DNA from: Polycladidibacter stylochi
GTDB taxonomy: Bacteria > Pseudomonadota > Alphaproteobacteria > Rhizobiales > Stappiaceae
Reading direction: 5' to 3'
NCBI RefSeq assembly: GCF_001562055.1
Contig: NZ_LLWE01000035.1
Coordinates: forward strand, 1 to 58,842
DNA: 58,842 bases
Below are positions 25,202 through 34,960 of the stretch, in pieces (within the stretch, counting starts at the first letter, position 1; each line of letters opens with the position of its first letter). The notes under the pieces were generated by a model. That model did no database searches, was not told where the DNA came from, and worked only from the letters and a program-made list of their open reading frames with translations. Position numbers and translations under genes: made by a program.

Positions 25202-26491
25202 ATGGATAAAATTCGCATTGTTGGCGGTAATGAGCTGAACGGAACAATTTCCATCTCAGGGGCAAAAAATGCAGCTTTGCCTCTTATGATTGCAAGTTTG
25301 CTGACAGATGAAACGTTAACATTAGAAAATGTGCCTCGGCTACGCGATGTGGCGCAGCTTACGCAAATTCTTTCCAATCATGGGGTTGATTACTCCGTAG
25401 ATGGCAAGCGGGCAGGGGAAGATCCGTTAAAAGGCCAGACCCTACACCTAACTGCAGGTCGCATTGTTGACACCACCGCACCTTATGAATTGGTTTCAAA
25501 GATGCGTGCCAGCTTCTGGGTTATTGGCCCTTTATTAGCGCGCATGCATCAAGCGCGCGTATCCTTGCCCGGTGGCTGCGCAATTGGCACACGCCCCGTA
25601 GACTTTTTTATCGATGCTCTAGAAGCAATGGGCGCTGATATTGAAATTGACAAGGGCTATATTCTTGCAAGCTGTTCTGGTGGCTTAAAAGGAGCTCACA
25701 TTGTTTTTCCGAAGGTCTCTGTAGGAGCAACGCACACCGCACTAATGGCTGCGACACTGGCACAAGGAACAACAATTCTTGAAAATGCCGCGCGTGAACC
25801 AGAAGTTAGCGATCTTGCTCACTGCCTTGTCGGCATGGGCGCGAAAATTTCAGGCATTGGAACCGATAAGCTGGTAATTGAGGGTGTTGATCGCTTACAC
25901 GGGTATCGTCATTCAGTTATTCCTGATAGAATTGAAACCGGAACCTATGCCATGGCAGTGGCGATGACGGGCGGTTCGGTTTTGCTCGAAGGTGCACGTG
26001 AAGAGCTGATGGAAAGTGCCCTTGACGCCATCCGCAAGACCGGTACACAAATCACACAGACCAACGAAGGCCTGCAAGTCACGCGCACCAATGGCGGTAT
26101 CCAGCCTGCCGATATCTCTACCGAACCTTTCCCTGGCTTTCCGACAGATTTACAAGCACAATTTATGGCTCTGATGGCCCGGTCAAAAGGGACCTCTCGC
26201 ATAACAGAGAATATTTTCGAAAATCGCTTTATGCATGTGCAAGAATTGGCCCGTCTTGGTGCGCGTATCCAGCTGGATGGTCAAGTGGCAACCGTTGAGG
26301 GAACAGACCAGTTGCATGGGGCCCAAGTCATGGCAACCGACTTACGAGCATCAGTTTCGCTTGTAATCGCTGGTCTTGCTGCCGAGGGCGAAACAACTGT
26401 AAGCCGAGTTTACCACTTAGATCGTGGTTTTGAGCGCCTTGAGGATAAACTGTCTAGGTGCGGCGCACAAATTGAACGCATCAGCGCTTAG
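25202..26491 (+). CDS. murA: UDP-N-acetylglucosamine 1-carboxyvinyltransferase
   Basis: MurA transfers enolpyruvate from PEP to UDP-GlcNAc, the first committed step of peptidoglycan synthesis in the cytosol. The protein has 429 residues with the two-domain EPT fold. The catalytic cysteine is Cys126 in [11 protein letters not shown], the fosfomycin target. The N-terminal SGAKNAALP motif binds substrate. It starts the conserved cluster running through hisD to infA and ends with a clear terminator. Confidence 0.98.
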   Translation: MDKIRIVGGNELNGTISISGAKNAALPLMIASLLTDETLTLENVPRLRDVAQLTQILSNHGVDYSVDGKRAGEDPLKGQTLHLTAGRIVDTTAPYELVSKMRASFWVIGPLLARMHQARVSLPGGCAIGTRPVDFFIDALEAMGADIEIDKGYILASCSGGLKGAHIVFPKVSVGATHTALMAATLAQGTTILENAAREPEVSDLAHCLVGMGAKISGIGTDKLVIEGVDRLHGYRHSVIPDRIETGTYAMAVAMTGGSVLLEGAREELMESALDAIRKTGTQITQTNEGLQVTRTNGGIQPADISTEPFPGFPTDLQAQFMALMARSKGTSRITENIFENRFMHVQELARLGARIQLDGQVATVEGTDQLHGAQVMATDLRASVSLVIAGLAAEGETTVSRVYHLDRGFERLEDKLSRCGAQIERISA

Positions 26492-26512
26492 TATTTTCGA
26501 ATAGATCAAACA

Positions 26513-26543
26513 AAACCCAGAGTCTTTCCGCTCTGGGTTTTTT
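26513..26543 (+). terminator. Terminator after murA
   Basis: AAACCCAGAG and CTCTGGGTTT form a 10-bp stem with an eight-base loop, followed by further T residues. Confidence 0.85.
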
Positions 26544-26696
26544 ATGTAATCGTAAGGCCATTAGAAAACGCATTGCAATTCGATGCATTCAAACAATATA
26601 TAATATATGCAGTCGCGTTTTGAGCGTATGCGTGTTGGATATTGTGCAATCGTTCGCTTGACAGGTAGCGTTAGATTTAAGTGTTGAGGACCAAAT

Positions 26697-27119
26697 ATGA
26701 AACTTCAGGCCTTGGATTCAGAAGACCTTCAAATAATAGCAACATACACTCAAGATGGTCTTTTGCTCGTAGGAGAGGTGCAATACTTACCCAAAGAGAA
26801 AACGCTCATCATACCAATGAATAGGTTTGCCTGGGAGAACGAGCAAGAAGGTACAAAAACGCACGAGCGCCACCGCTCGGTTCTCACCATTAATCGTGTT
26901 GAAGCATTGAAAACGCAAAATATCGATCAAAGCAAAAAGCAAACAATTCTGTCTCTACTGACGATTGACTATGTCGAGAACTCAGGGCCTTCAGGTGTGA
27001 TTAACCTGGTATTTGCAGGGGGAGCGGTCTTGGCTGTCGGTGTTGAATGCATCGAAGTTCAACTGGCTGACATGGGGGCGGCCTGGCAAACGGATAACTT
27101 GCCTCATCATAATGTTTAA
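26697..27119 (+). CDS. DUF2948 family protein
   Basis: The protein has 140 residues. It starts MKLQALDSEDLQIIA and contains RFAWE, and it matches the alphaproteobacterial DUF2948 family, whose function is unknown. The centre is beta-rich and ends with LVFAGGAVLAVGVECIEV. There is no signal peptide. It sits between murA and hisD, its usual place, and probably shares a transcript with hisD. GAGGACC precedes the ATG. Confidence 0.88.
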   Translation: MKLQALDSEDLQIIATYTQDGLLLVGEVQYLPKEKTLIIPMNRFAWENEQEGTKTHERHRSVLTINRVEALKTQNIDQSKKQTILSLLTIDYVENSGPSGVINLVFAGGAVLAVGVECIEVQLADMGAAWQTDNLPHHNV

Positions 27120-27246
27120 GCAATAACAATTTATAGCATACATTTATTTGCGTGAAATCATCATGAAAGGCTTGCATTTCATCTCGTTTGGAAAATAGAT
27201 AGTGACCTGTAATTATTAACACTGCCAATAATGGGAAATATGTATC

Positions 27247-28557
27247 GTGGCTATAAAACTCTCCTCCGTAACTCCAGGATTTGAAGACGAAGTTCAAAAA
27301 CTGCTGTCCAGCAAGCGTGAGGTGTCAGTTGATGTCAACCATATTACCCATGAAATACTAGAGGATGTGCGCAAGCGTGGCGATGAGGCCGTTTTGGAAT
27401 ATACCGCACGCTTTGACCGTCTAACTGCAAATACGATGCAAGAGTTGCAGGTGAGTGAGGCCGAGATTGAGGCGGCTTGTGCGCAAATTCCTCGCAAAAC
27501 CATGGATGCATTGCAATTGGCATGCGATCGTATCCGGGCGCATCACAAAAAACAGCTACCGGAAAATCAGCGATATAAAGATGCTATTGGTGTTGAGCTT
27601 GGCTCCATATGGACCCCGGTCGAATCTGTGGGTGTCTATGTTCCCGGTGGCTTGGCTTCCTATCCTTCGTCAGTGCTAATGAACGTTGTGCCGGCAAAAG
27701 TTGCAGGTGTTGAGCGTATTGTCATGGTTGTTCCAAGCCCGGATGGCGAGCTGAACCCATTGGTGTTGGCAGCGGCAAAGCTGGCCGGAGTAAGTGAGAT
27801 TTATCGAATTGGTGGAGCTCAAGCCGTGGCGGCACTCGCTTACGGTACGCAAACCATTGAGCCGGTCTGTAAAATTGTTGGTCCCGGCAATGCCTATGTT
27901 TCCGCAGCTAAACGCCAGGTATTTGGTACAGTGGGCATTGATATGATCGCAGGCCCCTCCGAGATACTGATTATCGCTGATGAAAAAAGTGACCCCGATT
28001 GGATTGCCGTTGACTTGTTGTCTCAAGCTGAGCATGACCCTGTCGCCCAGTCGATTTTAATCACGAACAGCCGCCGCTTGGCTTTGGCCGTTGAAGAGGC
28101 TGTCGAAGAGCACCTGAAGACTTTACCTAGAGAGAAAGTTGCGCGTGCCAGCTGGGATAATTACGGAGCAATTATCGTAACAAGAGATTTTAGGGAGGCG
28201 ATGCAGCTTTCTAATCGTTTTGCTCCGGAACACTTGGAACTGTCCCTCGAAAAACCCGATGATTTGCTACCAATGGTTAAAAATGCCGGCGCGGTATTCA
28301 TGGGTTCATTTACGCCTGAAGCCATAGGTGACTATGTAGGTGGTTCAAACCACGTGCTGCCTACAGCGCGGTCAGCAAAGTTTTCTTCTGGCCTGTCCAC
28401 ATTGGAGTTTGTAAAAAGAACATCCATATTGCGATGCAACTATGATAATTTAGCGAAAATTGGGCCTGCAGCGGTAGAACTTGCCGAGTGTGAGGGGTTG
28501 CATGCACACGCCAAGTCAGTTTCTATTAGGCTCAGTAAGGCAAGTAAGCCCAACTGA
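27247..28557 (+). CDS. hisD: Histidinol dehydrogenase
   Basis: HisD oxidises histidinol to histidine in two NAD-dependent steps and needs zinc. The length of 436 residues is typical. Family segments include [42 protein letters not shown] (zinc ligand His) and the C-terminal HA near GLHAHAKS. The start is GTG. It is followed 14 bases later by the UPF0262 gene. Confidence 0.97.
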   Translation: MAIKLSSVTPGFEDEVQKLLSSKREVSVDVNHITHEILEDVRKRGDEAVLEYTARFDRLTANTMQELQVSEAEIEAACAQIPRKTMDALQLACDRIRAHHKKQLPENQRYKDAIGVELGSIWTPVESVGVYVPGGLASYPSSVLMNVVPAKVAGVERIVMVVPSPDGELNPLVLAAAKLAGVSEIYRIGGAQAVAALAYGTQTIEPVCKIVGPGNAYVSAAKRQVFGTVGIDMIAGPSEILIIADEKSDPDWIAVDLLSQAEHDPVAQSILITNSRRLALAVEEAVEEHLKTLPREKVARASWDNYGAIIVTRDFREAMQLSNRFAPEHLELSLEKPDDLLPMVKNAGAVFMGSFTPEAIGDYVGGSNHVLPTARSAKFSSGLSTLEFVKRTSILRCNYDNLAKIGPAAVELAECEGLHAHAKSVSIRLSKASKPN

Positions 28558-28571
28558 GGCATTTTGCGGTC

Positions 28572-29099
28572 ATGAACGATCAGGACAAACAGCCCTTGAA
28601 CACGGATGATGGCTTTAAGAGCACAGCAGGCACGAGTGAGTGCCTGTTTGAAGTGGTTCTTGACCGCGATTCAATTGCACGCTCCAATAAAGATATCGAA
28701 CGTGAACGCAAAGTGGCTATCTTTGATCTGGTCGAGGAGAACTATTTCTCGCCAGTCGGTAGTAAAGCGGGGCCATATCGCCTGGATATCTCGATGGTTC
28801 AGCGCAAGCTCGTTTTAATGATACGTGATGAGCAGGGCTTGGATATTGCATCACATATTTTATCGCTGACCCCGTTACGCCGCATCATAAAAGAGTACTT
28901 TGTTGTTTGCGATTGTTATTATGATGCCATCAAGTCGGCCTCCCCAAGCCAAATCGAGGCCATTGATATGGGGCGACGCGGCCTACATAATGATGGCGCG
29001 ACAATATTAGAAGAGCGATTAAAAGGAAAAGTGGCGGTTGATCACCAGACTGCGCGTCGTCTGTTTACCCTTATTTGCTCTCTACAGCAGCGGGGCTAA
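28572..29099 (+). CDS. UPF0262 family protein
   Basis: This 175-residue protein belongs to the alphaproteobacterial UPF0262 family, recognised from its place after hisD and the segments [16 protein letters not shown] and [14 protein letters not shown]. Function is unknown. It is soluble with no signal peptide. Its stop is two bases before the ATG of the phosphatase-like gene, so the two are probably coupled. Confidence 0.88.
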   Translation: MNDQDKQPLNTDDGFKSTAGTSECLFEVVLDRDSIARSNKDIERERKVAIFDLVEENYFSPVGSKAGPYRLDISMVQRKLVLMIRDEQGLDIASHILSLTPLRRIIKEYFVVCDCYYDAIKSASPSQIEAIDMGRRGLHNDGATILEERLKGKVAVDHQTARRLFTLICSLQQRG

Positions 29100-29101
29100 A
29101 A

Positions 29102-29557
29102 ATGGACGCCCCCATTCATAAACATCCAAGTGCAATTCTATTTATGTGCCGGATGAATGCTGTGCGATCGCCAATGGCCGAAGCTGTGACCAAATTGATG
29201 TTTCCAGGCAAGGTTTATGTTCGCTCCTGTGGCGTTTTCGCAGGAGATAGAGACCCTTTTGTCGATAGTGTGATGGAAGAGCTTGGGGTTGATATGAGTG
29301 AACATACCCCGAAAACCTACGAGGATTTGGCGGAAGATGGCTTTGAGTTGGTGGTCACTTTGGCGCCCGAAGCTCACCATATGGCACTGGAGTTAACACG
29401 CACCCAAGCCGTTGATGTAGAATACTGGCCAACTTTGGATCCCACATTGGCAACAGGGAGCCGCGCCCAGATATTAGATGCATATCGGGGGGTGCGGGAT
29501 ACTTTAAAAAAACGCTTGCTCAAAAGGCTGGATTGGCATCCACAGGGTGTATTTTAA
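29102..29557 (+). CDS. Low-molecular-weight phosphotyrosine phosphatase-like protein
   Basis: The protein has 151 residues from the ATG at 29102. The active-site loop CX5RS is present as CRMNAVRS (Cys16, Arg22), and a C-terminal general-acid aspartate is plausible in WPTLDPT. The family covers tyrosine phosphatases and arsenate reductases; the conserved position between UPF0262 and infA favours the housekeeping member found in alphaproteobacteria. A TTG-started longer version from 29075 lacks a ribosome site. Confidence 0.85.
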   Translation: MDAPIHKHPSAILFMCRMNAVRSPMAEAVTKLMFPGKVYVRSCGVFAGDRDPFVDSVMEELGVDMSEHTPKTYEDLAEDGFELVVTLAPEAHHMALELTRTQAVDVEYWPTLDPTLATGSRAQILDAYRGVRDTLKKRLLKRLDWHPQGVF

Positions 29558-29807
29558 TCCAAACAGGGTTGGAAAATCAGTTGACCATTCATTTTTAGCT
29601 GGTGCCAATTGATTCTTGGCTCTATGTATGTGGCGTTGGCTACACTTTGCAAAAGAAATACAATCAAAAGTCAAATCCCTAATTTTTCAGTGGCTTTTCG
29701 GGGGTATCTGCCAAGTGTTGACCAAGAACGAGTAGAGAGCTGTTCACTTTTTTCTGGTAATGGGTTAGGTTCCGCCGGAAATTTAAGAAAACCATTCAGG
29801 AAACCAT

Positions 29808-30026
29808 ATGGCTAAAGAAGAAATGCTGGAGTTCCCCGGCGTTGTAACCGAGCTACTTCCAAACGCGACTTTCCGCGTTCAGTTAGAAAACGACCACGAG
29901 ATCATTGCTCATACTGCTGGGCGTATGCGTAAGAACCGTATTCGTGTTCTGGCCGGTGATAAGGTGCTGGTTGAAATGACACCGTACGACCTGACCAAAG
30001 GCCGCATTACCTACCGCTACAAATAA
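29808..30026 (+). CDS. infA: Translation initiation factor IF-1
   Basis: This 72-residue S1-fold protein begins [19 protein letters not shown] and ends KGRITYRYK, the classic IF-1 sequence. It binds the ribosomal A site during initiation. The ATG is preceded by AGGAAACC. A 250-base gap separates it from the phosphatase gene and probably carries its own promoter. Confidence 0.98.
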   Translation: MAKEEMLEFPGVVTELLPNATFRVQLENDHEIIAHTAGRMRKNRIRVLAGDKVLVEMTPYDLTKGRITYRYK

Positions 30027-30085
30027 GTAAACATACATACGGTTTACGCTAGTAGAATTTGTGTAAACGGGCGAGGGAATCCGCA

Positions 30086-30718
30086 ATGGCTAATCAATCA
30101 CTGTTGGTATTGGCATCTGGTTCGCCAAGACGGCTGGACCTACTCCAGCAAATCGGCATTGAACCCGATTTTTTATTGCCAGCAGATATTGATGAAGAGC
30201 CCATGCGCGGCGAGAGCCCTCGTGCGTTGGCCCTGCGTTTAGCCATTGGCAAAGCAGGAACAGCCAGAGCACTGCTCGCAAATGATGCACAAAAGCAAGA
30301 GGCTTTAGTGCTGGGTGCGGATACTGTCGTAGCGGTTGGCAGGCGTATTTTGCCAAAAGCGGAAAACCACGAGCAGGCTCTTGCATGTTTGCAACTGCTT
30401 TCTGGCCGCGTGCATAAAGTTTACACCGGCATAGCTGTTAATAATGCAGCCGGAATTTCACGCTCAAAACTGGTTGAAACCCGTGTTCGTTTCCGCCGCT
30501 TGTCACGACAGGATATGAATAACTATATCGAAACTGGCGAGTGGCAGGGGAAAGCGGGTGGCTACGCCATACAGGGCCTTGCTGGCAGTTTTGTCAATAA
30601 GCTGGTGGGTTCGTACCCTGCCGTTGTTGGTTTGCCATTGGCTGAAACCGCTAATTTACTCTCCGGGCTTGGCTACCAAACTCAAGCAAACTGGCAAAAC
30701 GCTATAGAACTCGCTTGA
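30086..30718 (+). CDS. maf: Maf-family nucleotide pyrophosphatase
   Basis: Maf proteins hydrolyse dTTP, UTP or modified nucleotides and limit misincorporation. The protein has 210 residues with the signature LASGSPRRLDLLQQIG at the start, LGADTVV in the middle and WQGKAGGYAIQGL near the C-terminus. The ATG at 30086 has GAGGGAAT upstream; an earlier frame start at 30059 is not needed. It follows infA as in other alphaproteobacteria. Confidence 0.95.
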   Translation: MANQSLLVLASGSPRRLDLLQQIGIEPDFLLPADIDEEPMRGESPRALALRLAIGKAGTARALLANDAQKQEALVLGADTVVAVGRRILPKAENHEQALACLQLLSGRVHKVYTGIAVNNAAGISRSKLVETRVRFRRLSRQDMNNYIETGEWQGKAGGYAIQGLAGSFVNKLVGSYPAVVGLPLAETANLLSGLGYQTQANWQNAIELA

Positions 30719-30741
30719 TTGAATACAAAAGCAATATAGTT

Positions 30742-31116
30742 TTAGCGCACAAAACCACCGGTGACCACGTAGTAAGCAGGTACGAATTTTTCAAGCGCTT
30801 CACGTAGTGCTATGCTTGCTGTTCCAGATACTGCTAAGCTTTCAGGTAAAAGCGCCTTTTTGAAGCTGGCTTCGTAGTACTTTGCAAACCACCTTAAATG
30901 GACAATTGCTGCTTGGCTTTCACTAAACGAGGTAAAGATCTGGCAGTGCTTACCGTCCTCGGATAAATACCAGACGAAGGCCAATGTTCCAGGCTGCTCG
31001 TCTTGTGAGCGCTGCAACATCTCTTTCATTAAATTCTCGAAAACTTCCGGGTCTTGCGTCAGGCAGCGGCAGGTAAGGGTCCACGAAACTTCATTGTTTT
31101 TCTGTTGTTCACTCAT
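30742..31116 (-). CDS. Antibiotic-biosynthesis-monooxygenase-like (ABM fold) protein
   Basis: The protein has 124 residues. The pattern EQPGTLAFVWYLSEDGKHC followed by QIFTSFSESQAAIVHL resembles small dimeric ferredoxin-like barrel proteins of the ABM group. No heme or catalytic residues can be assigned and the substrate is unknown. The gene is convergent with maf and monocistronic, which breaks the usual maf-yacG order and suggests a later insertion. Confidence 0.6.
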   Translation of the reverse strand: MSEQQKNNEVSWTLTCRCLTQDPEVFENLMKEMLQRSQDEQPGTLAFVWYLSEDGKHCQIFTSFSESQAAIVHLRWFAKYYEASFKKALLPESLAVSGTASIALREALEKFVPAYYVVTGGFVR

Positions 31117-31566
31117 GGTCTACCTACTTTGCTAAATTCATCTAATGGATCGAATTCAAATTAACCTATGTATTGAAGCGGTTACCTTGCTAACGCCAAG
31201 TTTTGCCTACAAATATATATGAGCAGGATTTACCAAATGAATAAACAAAAAAACGCTTAAAATGCTTTTTCACTGTTGTTTTCCTTGGGAAAAAGCAAGT
31301 GATTATCCTAGAATAACAAATTCTTCCAATAATCATGTCCTCAAGCACTGCCATCAATAACAATTACACAAAATAAAGGGCCTTGAATACGCGCTCTATG
31401 ATAGCAAACTGGCTTTGCAATTAGCTGTTGTTCCCATGGCATTGGCAGAATGTAAATACTTAGCTATGAAAGCTCAAATGAAACTGTTGTTTCCCCCTAA
31501 AGGAAAACCACTCTATTACTCTTGAGTGAGTTAGACACCAGTAGAACGAGAAGAAGAGGTGTGATA
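31117..31566. other. Gap between the ABM-like gene and yacG
   Basis: This AT-rich stretch should hold the divergent promoters of the two flanking genes. I see no tRNA, strong hairpin, FixK box or supported ORF in it. Confidence 0.5.
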
Positions 31567-31785
31567 GTGGCCGATAAAGCAGTAATGCGTAAAAAGCAAA
31601 AACCGAAATGTCCTATATGTAAACAGCCGGCAACAGATGGTTTTAAACCCTTCTGCTCGGACCGTTGTAAAAACATTGATTTGAACCGCTGGCTCTCGGA
31701 TTCCTACGCCATACCTGCATCAAGTGAAGAGCAAGACCCGGAAGAGTTGATAGCACAAATGATACAATCACAAGAACAACACTAG
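31567..31785 (+). CDS. yacG: DNA gyrase inhibitor / zinc-binding protein YacG
   Basis: This 72-residue zinc protein has Cys15, Cys18, Cys30 and Cys34 in CPIC and CSDRC, followed by the YacG segment [16 protein letters not shown] and an acidic tail. YacG of E. coli inhibits gyrase. The GTG at 31567 has GAGGTG seven bases upstream; a TTG at 31522 would add 15 basic residues. It closes the housekeeping cluster. Confidence 0.9.
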   Translation: MADKAVMRKKQKPKCPICKQPATDGFKPFCSDRCKNIDLNRWLSDSYAIPASSEEQDPEELIAQMIQSQEQH

Positions 31786-31972
31786 TTACATTGACTGCCT
31801 TGGATTGAAATTTTTTCCACTATAAGAAAAAAATAGCTACTTAGCCGGATAATATTCTTGCCACTGTCATGTTTCTTCTTAACATTGTGCAGCGAAGAAC
31901 AGGATCGGGTTGAAGTGTTCTTCAAAAAAACGCAACTATGGAACACTGAAATTCTTACGGGGAGTTTTAAGA

Positions 31973-33574
31973 ATGAAGAAAATACTATTAAATGCCAGTG
32001 CTCTAGCGCTATCTCTTGGTTTGGCTGCACCAGCACTTGCTGACTATGACTTAACGATACTTCATATAAACGACCTTCATTCCCGAATTGAACCAATCAA
32101 CAAATATGATTCTGGTTGTTCTGATAAGAACGCGGCAGAAGGTAAATGCTTTGGTGGTATAGCCCGCTTAAAAACAAAACTGGATGAGCGCCGCGCAGCA
32201 CTTTCATCTGAGGGCAAAAATTTTGTAACTTTGGATGCCGGTGACCAGTTCCAAGGTTCACTGTTTTACACCACGTACAAAGGTAAAGCGGCTGTAGAAT
32301 TCATGAACTTGCTCGGCTTTGATGCCATGGCAGTTGGTAATCACGAGTTTGATGATGGTCCTAAAGGTCTGGCCGATTTTATTGCAGGTGCCAAGTTCCC
32401 AATTCTTTCCGGTAATATCGATGTCAACAACGAACCACTGCTGAAAGGAAAAGTGCCCGGCACGCTAATTTTAGAAAAAGGTGGTCAGAAAGTCGGTATT
32501 ATCTCTGCATTGGCTGAAGATACCGACGTAACCTCTTCTCCTGGTAAAGGTGTACGCTTTATCATGGCAGAAGACTACCTCAAGGGAGCGGTTGACGCGC
32601 TCGAAGCTGCAGGCGTGAATAAAATTATTGCCCTCACGCACGAAGGCATAACCCGTGATAAGCAAATTGCGGCCTCTGTATCTGGCATCGACGTTATTGT
32701 GGGGGGGCACTCGCATACGTTGCTTTCTAATACCCAAAAACGCGCTAAAGGTCCTTACCCTGTACTGGTGAAAAATCCTGAAGGCAAAGACGTTCCAATC
32801 GTTCAAGCATATGCCTATGGTAAGTTCCTGGGTGAAATTGCTGTAAAGTGGGACGACAATGGAGACGTCATCCAAGCAGCAGGCGAGCCAATCCTTCTTG
32901 ATGCTTCTGTAGCAGAAGATAAAGATGTGAAAGCGCGTGTTGCTGAACTTGCAGCACCAATCCAAAAGCTGAAAGAACAGGTTATCGGTTCTGCCGCGGC
33001 GACAATTGATGGCAGCCGCAACTCCTGCCGCTCTGGTGAGTGCGCCATGGGCAATCTTGTAGCCGATGCAATTCTTGAAGCGACGAAAGATCAGGGCATA
33101 GAAATAGTAATCCAAAATGGTGGCGGACTACGTGCATCTATTGATGCAGGTAAAGTGACCATGGGTGAGGTTTTGACCGTTCTGCCATTCCAAAACACGT
33201 TGGCAACCTTTGAAATGAAAGGGGCCTACATCAAGGAAGCCCTGGAAAACGGCGCATCTAAACTGGAAGAGGGCGCTGGCCGCTTTGCACAAGTTGCTGG
33301 TATCAAATATTCCTTCGATGCTTCTAAGCCTGCAGGTGAACGTATCGTTGCACTGACTATGGCAGATGGTTCGCCAATTGATGAGGAAAAAGTATACAAA
33401 GTTGCCACAAACAACTACATGCGCGGTGGTGGCGATGGCTACAAAGTCTTTGCTGAACATGGCGAAAACGCCTACGACTACGGTCCAGGTCTTGAAATGG
33501 TACTTGCAGACTATCTTAAAGCCCATAAAGACTATCAGCCAAAACTCGATGGTCGCGTAACAGCAGTTAAATAA
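31973..33574 (+). CDS. Periplasmic 5'-nucleotidase / UshA-like metallophosphatase
   Basis: This exported enzyme is predicted to dephosphorylate nucleotides outside the inner membrane. It has 533 residues. A signal peptide covers about 1-23 (MKKILLNASALALSLGLAAP, cut after ALA). Metal-binding motifs of the calcineurin-like domain are ILHINDLHSR, DAGDQFQGS, GNHEFDDG and GGHSHTLL. The C-terminal nucleotide-binding domain has IQNGGGLRASI and NNYMRGGGDGY. The ATG at 31973 follows GGGGAG, and upstream in-frame codons lack a site. Phosphate scavenging is likely, although only one half of a Pho box-like CTGTCAT is visible upstream. Confidence 0.93.
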   Translation: MKKILLNASALALSLGLAAPALADYDLTILHINDLHSRIEPINKYDSGCSDKNAAEGKCFGGIARLKTKLDERRAALSSEGKNFVTLDAGDQFQGSLFYTTYKGKAAVEFMNLLGFDAMAVGNHEFDDGPKGLADFIAGAKFPILSGNIDVNNEPLLKGKVPGTLILEKGGQKVGIISALAEDTDVTSSPGKGVRFIMAEDYLKGAVDALEAAGVNKIIALTHEGITRDKQIAASVSGIDVIVGGHSHTLLSNTQKRAKGPYPVLVKNPEGKDVPIVQAYAYGKFLGEIAVKWDDNGDVIQAAGEPILLDASVAEDKDVKARVAELAAPIQKLKEQVIGSAAATIDGSRNSCRSGECAMGNLVADAILEATKDQGIEIVIQNGGGLRASIDAGKVTMGEVLTVLPFQNTLATFEMKGAYIKEALENGASKLEEGAGRFAQVAGIKYSFDASKPAGERIVALTMADGSPIDEEKVYKVATNNYMRGGGDGYKVFAEHGENAYDYGPGLEMVLADYLKAHKDYQPKLDGRVTAVK

Positions 33575-33597
33575 TTCTAGGCTTTTCTAGATGGGAG

Positions 33598-33620
33598 AGG
33601 GGGCTTCACGCCCCCTTTTC
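33598..33620 (+). terminator. Terminator after the 5'-nucleotidase
   Basis: AGGGGGC-TTCAC-GCCCCCT followed by TTTC forms a strong stem 24 bases after the stop codon. Confidence 0.85.
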
Positions 33621-33714
33621 CTTTTGGGTAACTTGCTCAAATCTCAAAGTTTTCACGTTTTTAGCCGATAACCAAAGGGCTTGTTGAAAAGTGTGTCTTT
33701 GGCTTAAATGCCTC

Positions 33715-33743
33715 TAGACAAGTGCGAATGGCTCTCCTATAAG
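33715..33743 (+). promoter_or_regulatory. tRNA-Phe promoter, copy 1
   Basis: TAGACA, a 17-base spacer and TATAAG make a good sigma-70 promoter, 45 bases before the tRNA. The whole block of about 41 bases is identical to the one upstream of the second tRNA-Phe at 56.9 kb. Confidence 0.7.
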
Positions 33744-33787
33744 ACGCTCACTTCTTACGGCGGTGAACAAATCGCTGCAAAGCAAGT

Positions 33788-33863
33788 GCCCGGATAGCTC
33801 AGTTGGTAGAGCAGCGGATTGAAAATCCGCGTGTCGGTGGTTCGAATCCGCCTCCGGGCACCA
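33788..33863 (+). tRNA. tRNA-Phe (GAA anticodon), copy 1
   Basis: The acceptor GCCCGGA/TCCGGGC, anticodon stem GCGGA/TCCGC with loop TTGAAAA, T-loop TTCGAAT and encoded CCA are all visible. It is identical over 76 bases to the copy at 56855-56930 on the other strand. Confidence 0.97.
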
Positions 33864-33931
33864 CTATTTTCCATAACAATAAAATGGTTTTAGGCAAAGC
33901 TTAGCCGGATAGATGAATCCTTTAAGCTGTC

Positions 33932-34315
33932 CTAGCCATAGTTGACGACTTCAAACTCTATGCCGTCATGGTCATAAAAATAAAACCGGCGGCCGGGTTC
34001 ATAATCGGCATGATTCATGGTTTTAAATCCTGAAGCCAAAATACGTTGCTCGGTCGCGTCTAAATCAGCCACCACCACGGCTACATGGTTTAAACCATTG
34101 ACCATTTTTCCCGGGTTACTTCCTTGTGCTGGTGCCGATTGCGGTTTGTAAACCACCAGATAACTGTTTTCATTACCCACATGAATAGAATGTCCATTAT
34201 CTTTGGCGCTGCCCTGCCAGCGAATGTGCCAGCCAAACCAATGGCAAAGATTTTTGGCTGAGCGCTCAGGGTCACTGACAGTAATATTGGCATGTTCTAA
34301 AAACGAGGATGTCAT
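33932..34315 (-). CDS. VOC-family (glyoxalase/bleomycin resistance-like) protein
   Basis: This 127-residue protein has the beta-alpha-beta-beta-beta repeat of the vicinal oxygen chelate fold. Likely metal ligands are His in FLEHANITV, His in NHVAVVV and Glu in IEFEVVNYG. Its substrate is unknown; related proteins act on lactoylglutathione or bind antibiotics. The ATG at 34315 has GGAGTG upstream; the longer start at 34363 lacks one. It is divergent from soxR and has a SoxR-type promoter, so a role in redox-cycling-drug or electrophile defence is inferred. Confidence 0.8.
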   Translation of the reverse strand: MTSSFLEHANITVSDPERSAKNLCHWFGWHIRWQGSAKDNGHSIHVGNENSYLVVYKPQSAPAQGSNPGKMVNGLNHVAVVVADLDATEQRILASGFKTMNHADYEPGRRFYFYDHDGIEFEVVNYG

Positions 34316-34404
34316 GGTGCTCACTCCTGTAGCTATGGTTTGATGCAGCAATGAATTCTGCACTTCAACAAACTGACACTGATATTTGACAGGTCGTGAT
34401 AGGC

Positions 34405-34435
34405 TTTCTAAATGTTAAAGTTAACTTGAAGTCAA
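34405..34435 (-). promoter_or_regulatory. SoxR-type promoter of the VOC gene
   Basis: On the minus strand, TTGACT (34430-34435) and TAGAAA (34405-34410) are separated by 19 bases, the overlong spacer typical of MerR-family promoters. The spacer contains a near-palindrome at 34414-34431 whose core AGTTAACTT matches the SoxR consensus site. Confidence 0.7.
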
Positions 34436-34444
34436 GAGGTTTTG

Positions 34445-34954
34445 ATGTCCGCGATTGACGATAGATCCCTAAAAAATGAAGGACCTTCGAAAAACGAAGT
34501 GATGAGCATAGGTGAACTCGCCGCGCGTACCGGCCTCACCACATCGGCCATTCGTTTTTACGAGAGCAAAGGCCTTATTGTGGCCGCACGCAGCAATTCC
34601 GGTCAGCGCCGCTTTATGCGTGCCGATATCAGGCGGCTATCGCTGATTCTGGTTGCGCAGGAATTCGGTTTCACTCTGCCGGAAATAAGAGAGTATCTTA
34701 AAAATATACCCAGTGGCCGTGCGCTGAGCAAACAGGATTGGGCGCGTTTAAGCAAAGAGTTCAAGCAGCACCTTGAACAGCGTATAGAACGCATGACCTT
34801 ACTACGCGACCGGCTCGATAGTTGCATCGGCTGTGGTTGCCTTTCTATGGAGCAATGTCACCTCTACAATGCAGGTGATGCAGCGGCCAAGTATGGCCGT
34901 GGCCCGCGCTACTTGTATGGCGATAAAGTCCTAAAGCCCCAAAAAGAAGCCTGA
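34445..34954 (+). CDS. soxR: Redox-sensing transcriptional regulator SoxR
   Basis: This MerR-family dimer activates its targets when its [2Fe-2S] cluster is oxidised. It has 170 residues with an N-terminal winged helix (SIGELAARTGLTTSAIRFYE), a coiled coil and the SoxR cluster motif Cys127, Cys130, Cys132 and Cys138 in CIGCGCLSMEQC. AAGAGG precedes the ATG. Only the adjacent VOC gene shows an obvious operator; no soxS is expected outside enterics. Confidence 0.96.
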   Translation: MSAIDDRSLKNEGPSKNEVMSIGELAARTGLTTSAIRFYESKGLIVAARSNSGQRRFMRADIRRLSLILVAQEFGFTLPEIREYLKNIPSGRALSKQDWARLSKEFKQHLEQRIERMTLLRDRLDSCIGCGCLSMEQCHLYNAGDAAAKYGRGPRYLYGDKVLKPQKEA

Positions 34955-34960
34955 ACTAAC

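Noticed and set aside
31868-31890. Possible Pho box before the 5'-nucleotidase
   Set aside because: Only one CTGTCAT half-site is present; the second repeat does not match.
32471-33115. 214-codon minus-strand ORF inside the 5'-nucleotidase gene
   Set aside because: It is a shadow of a gene whose metal-binding motifs are clear on the plus strand.
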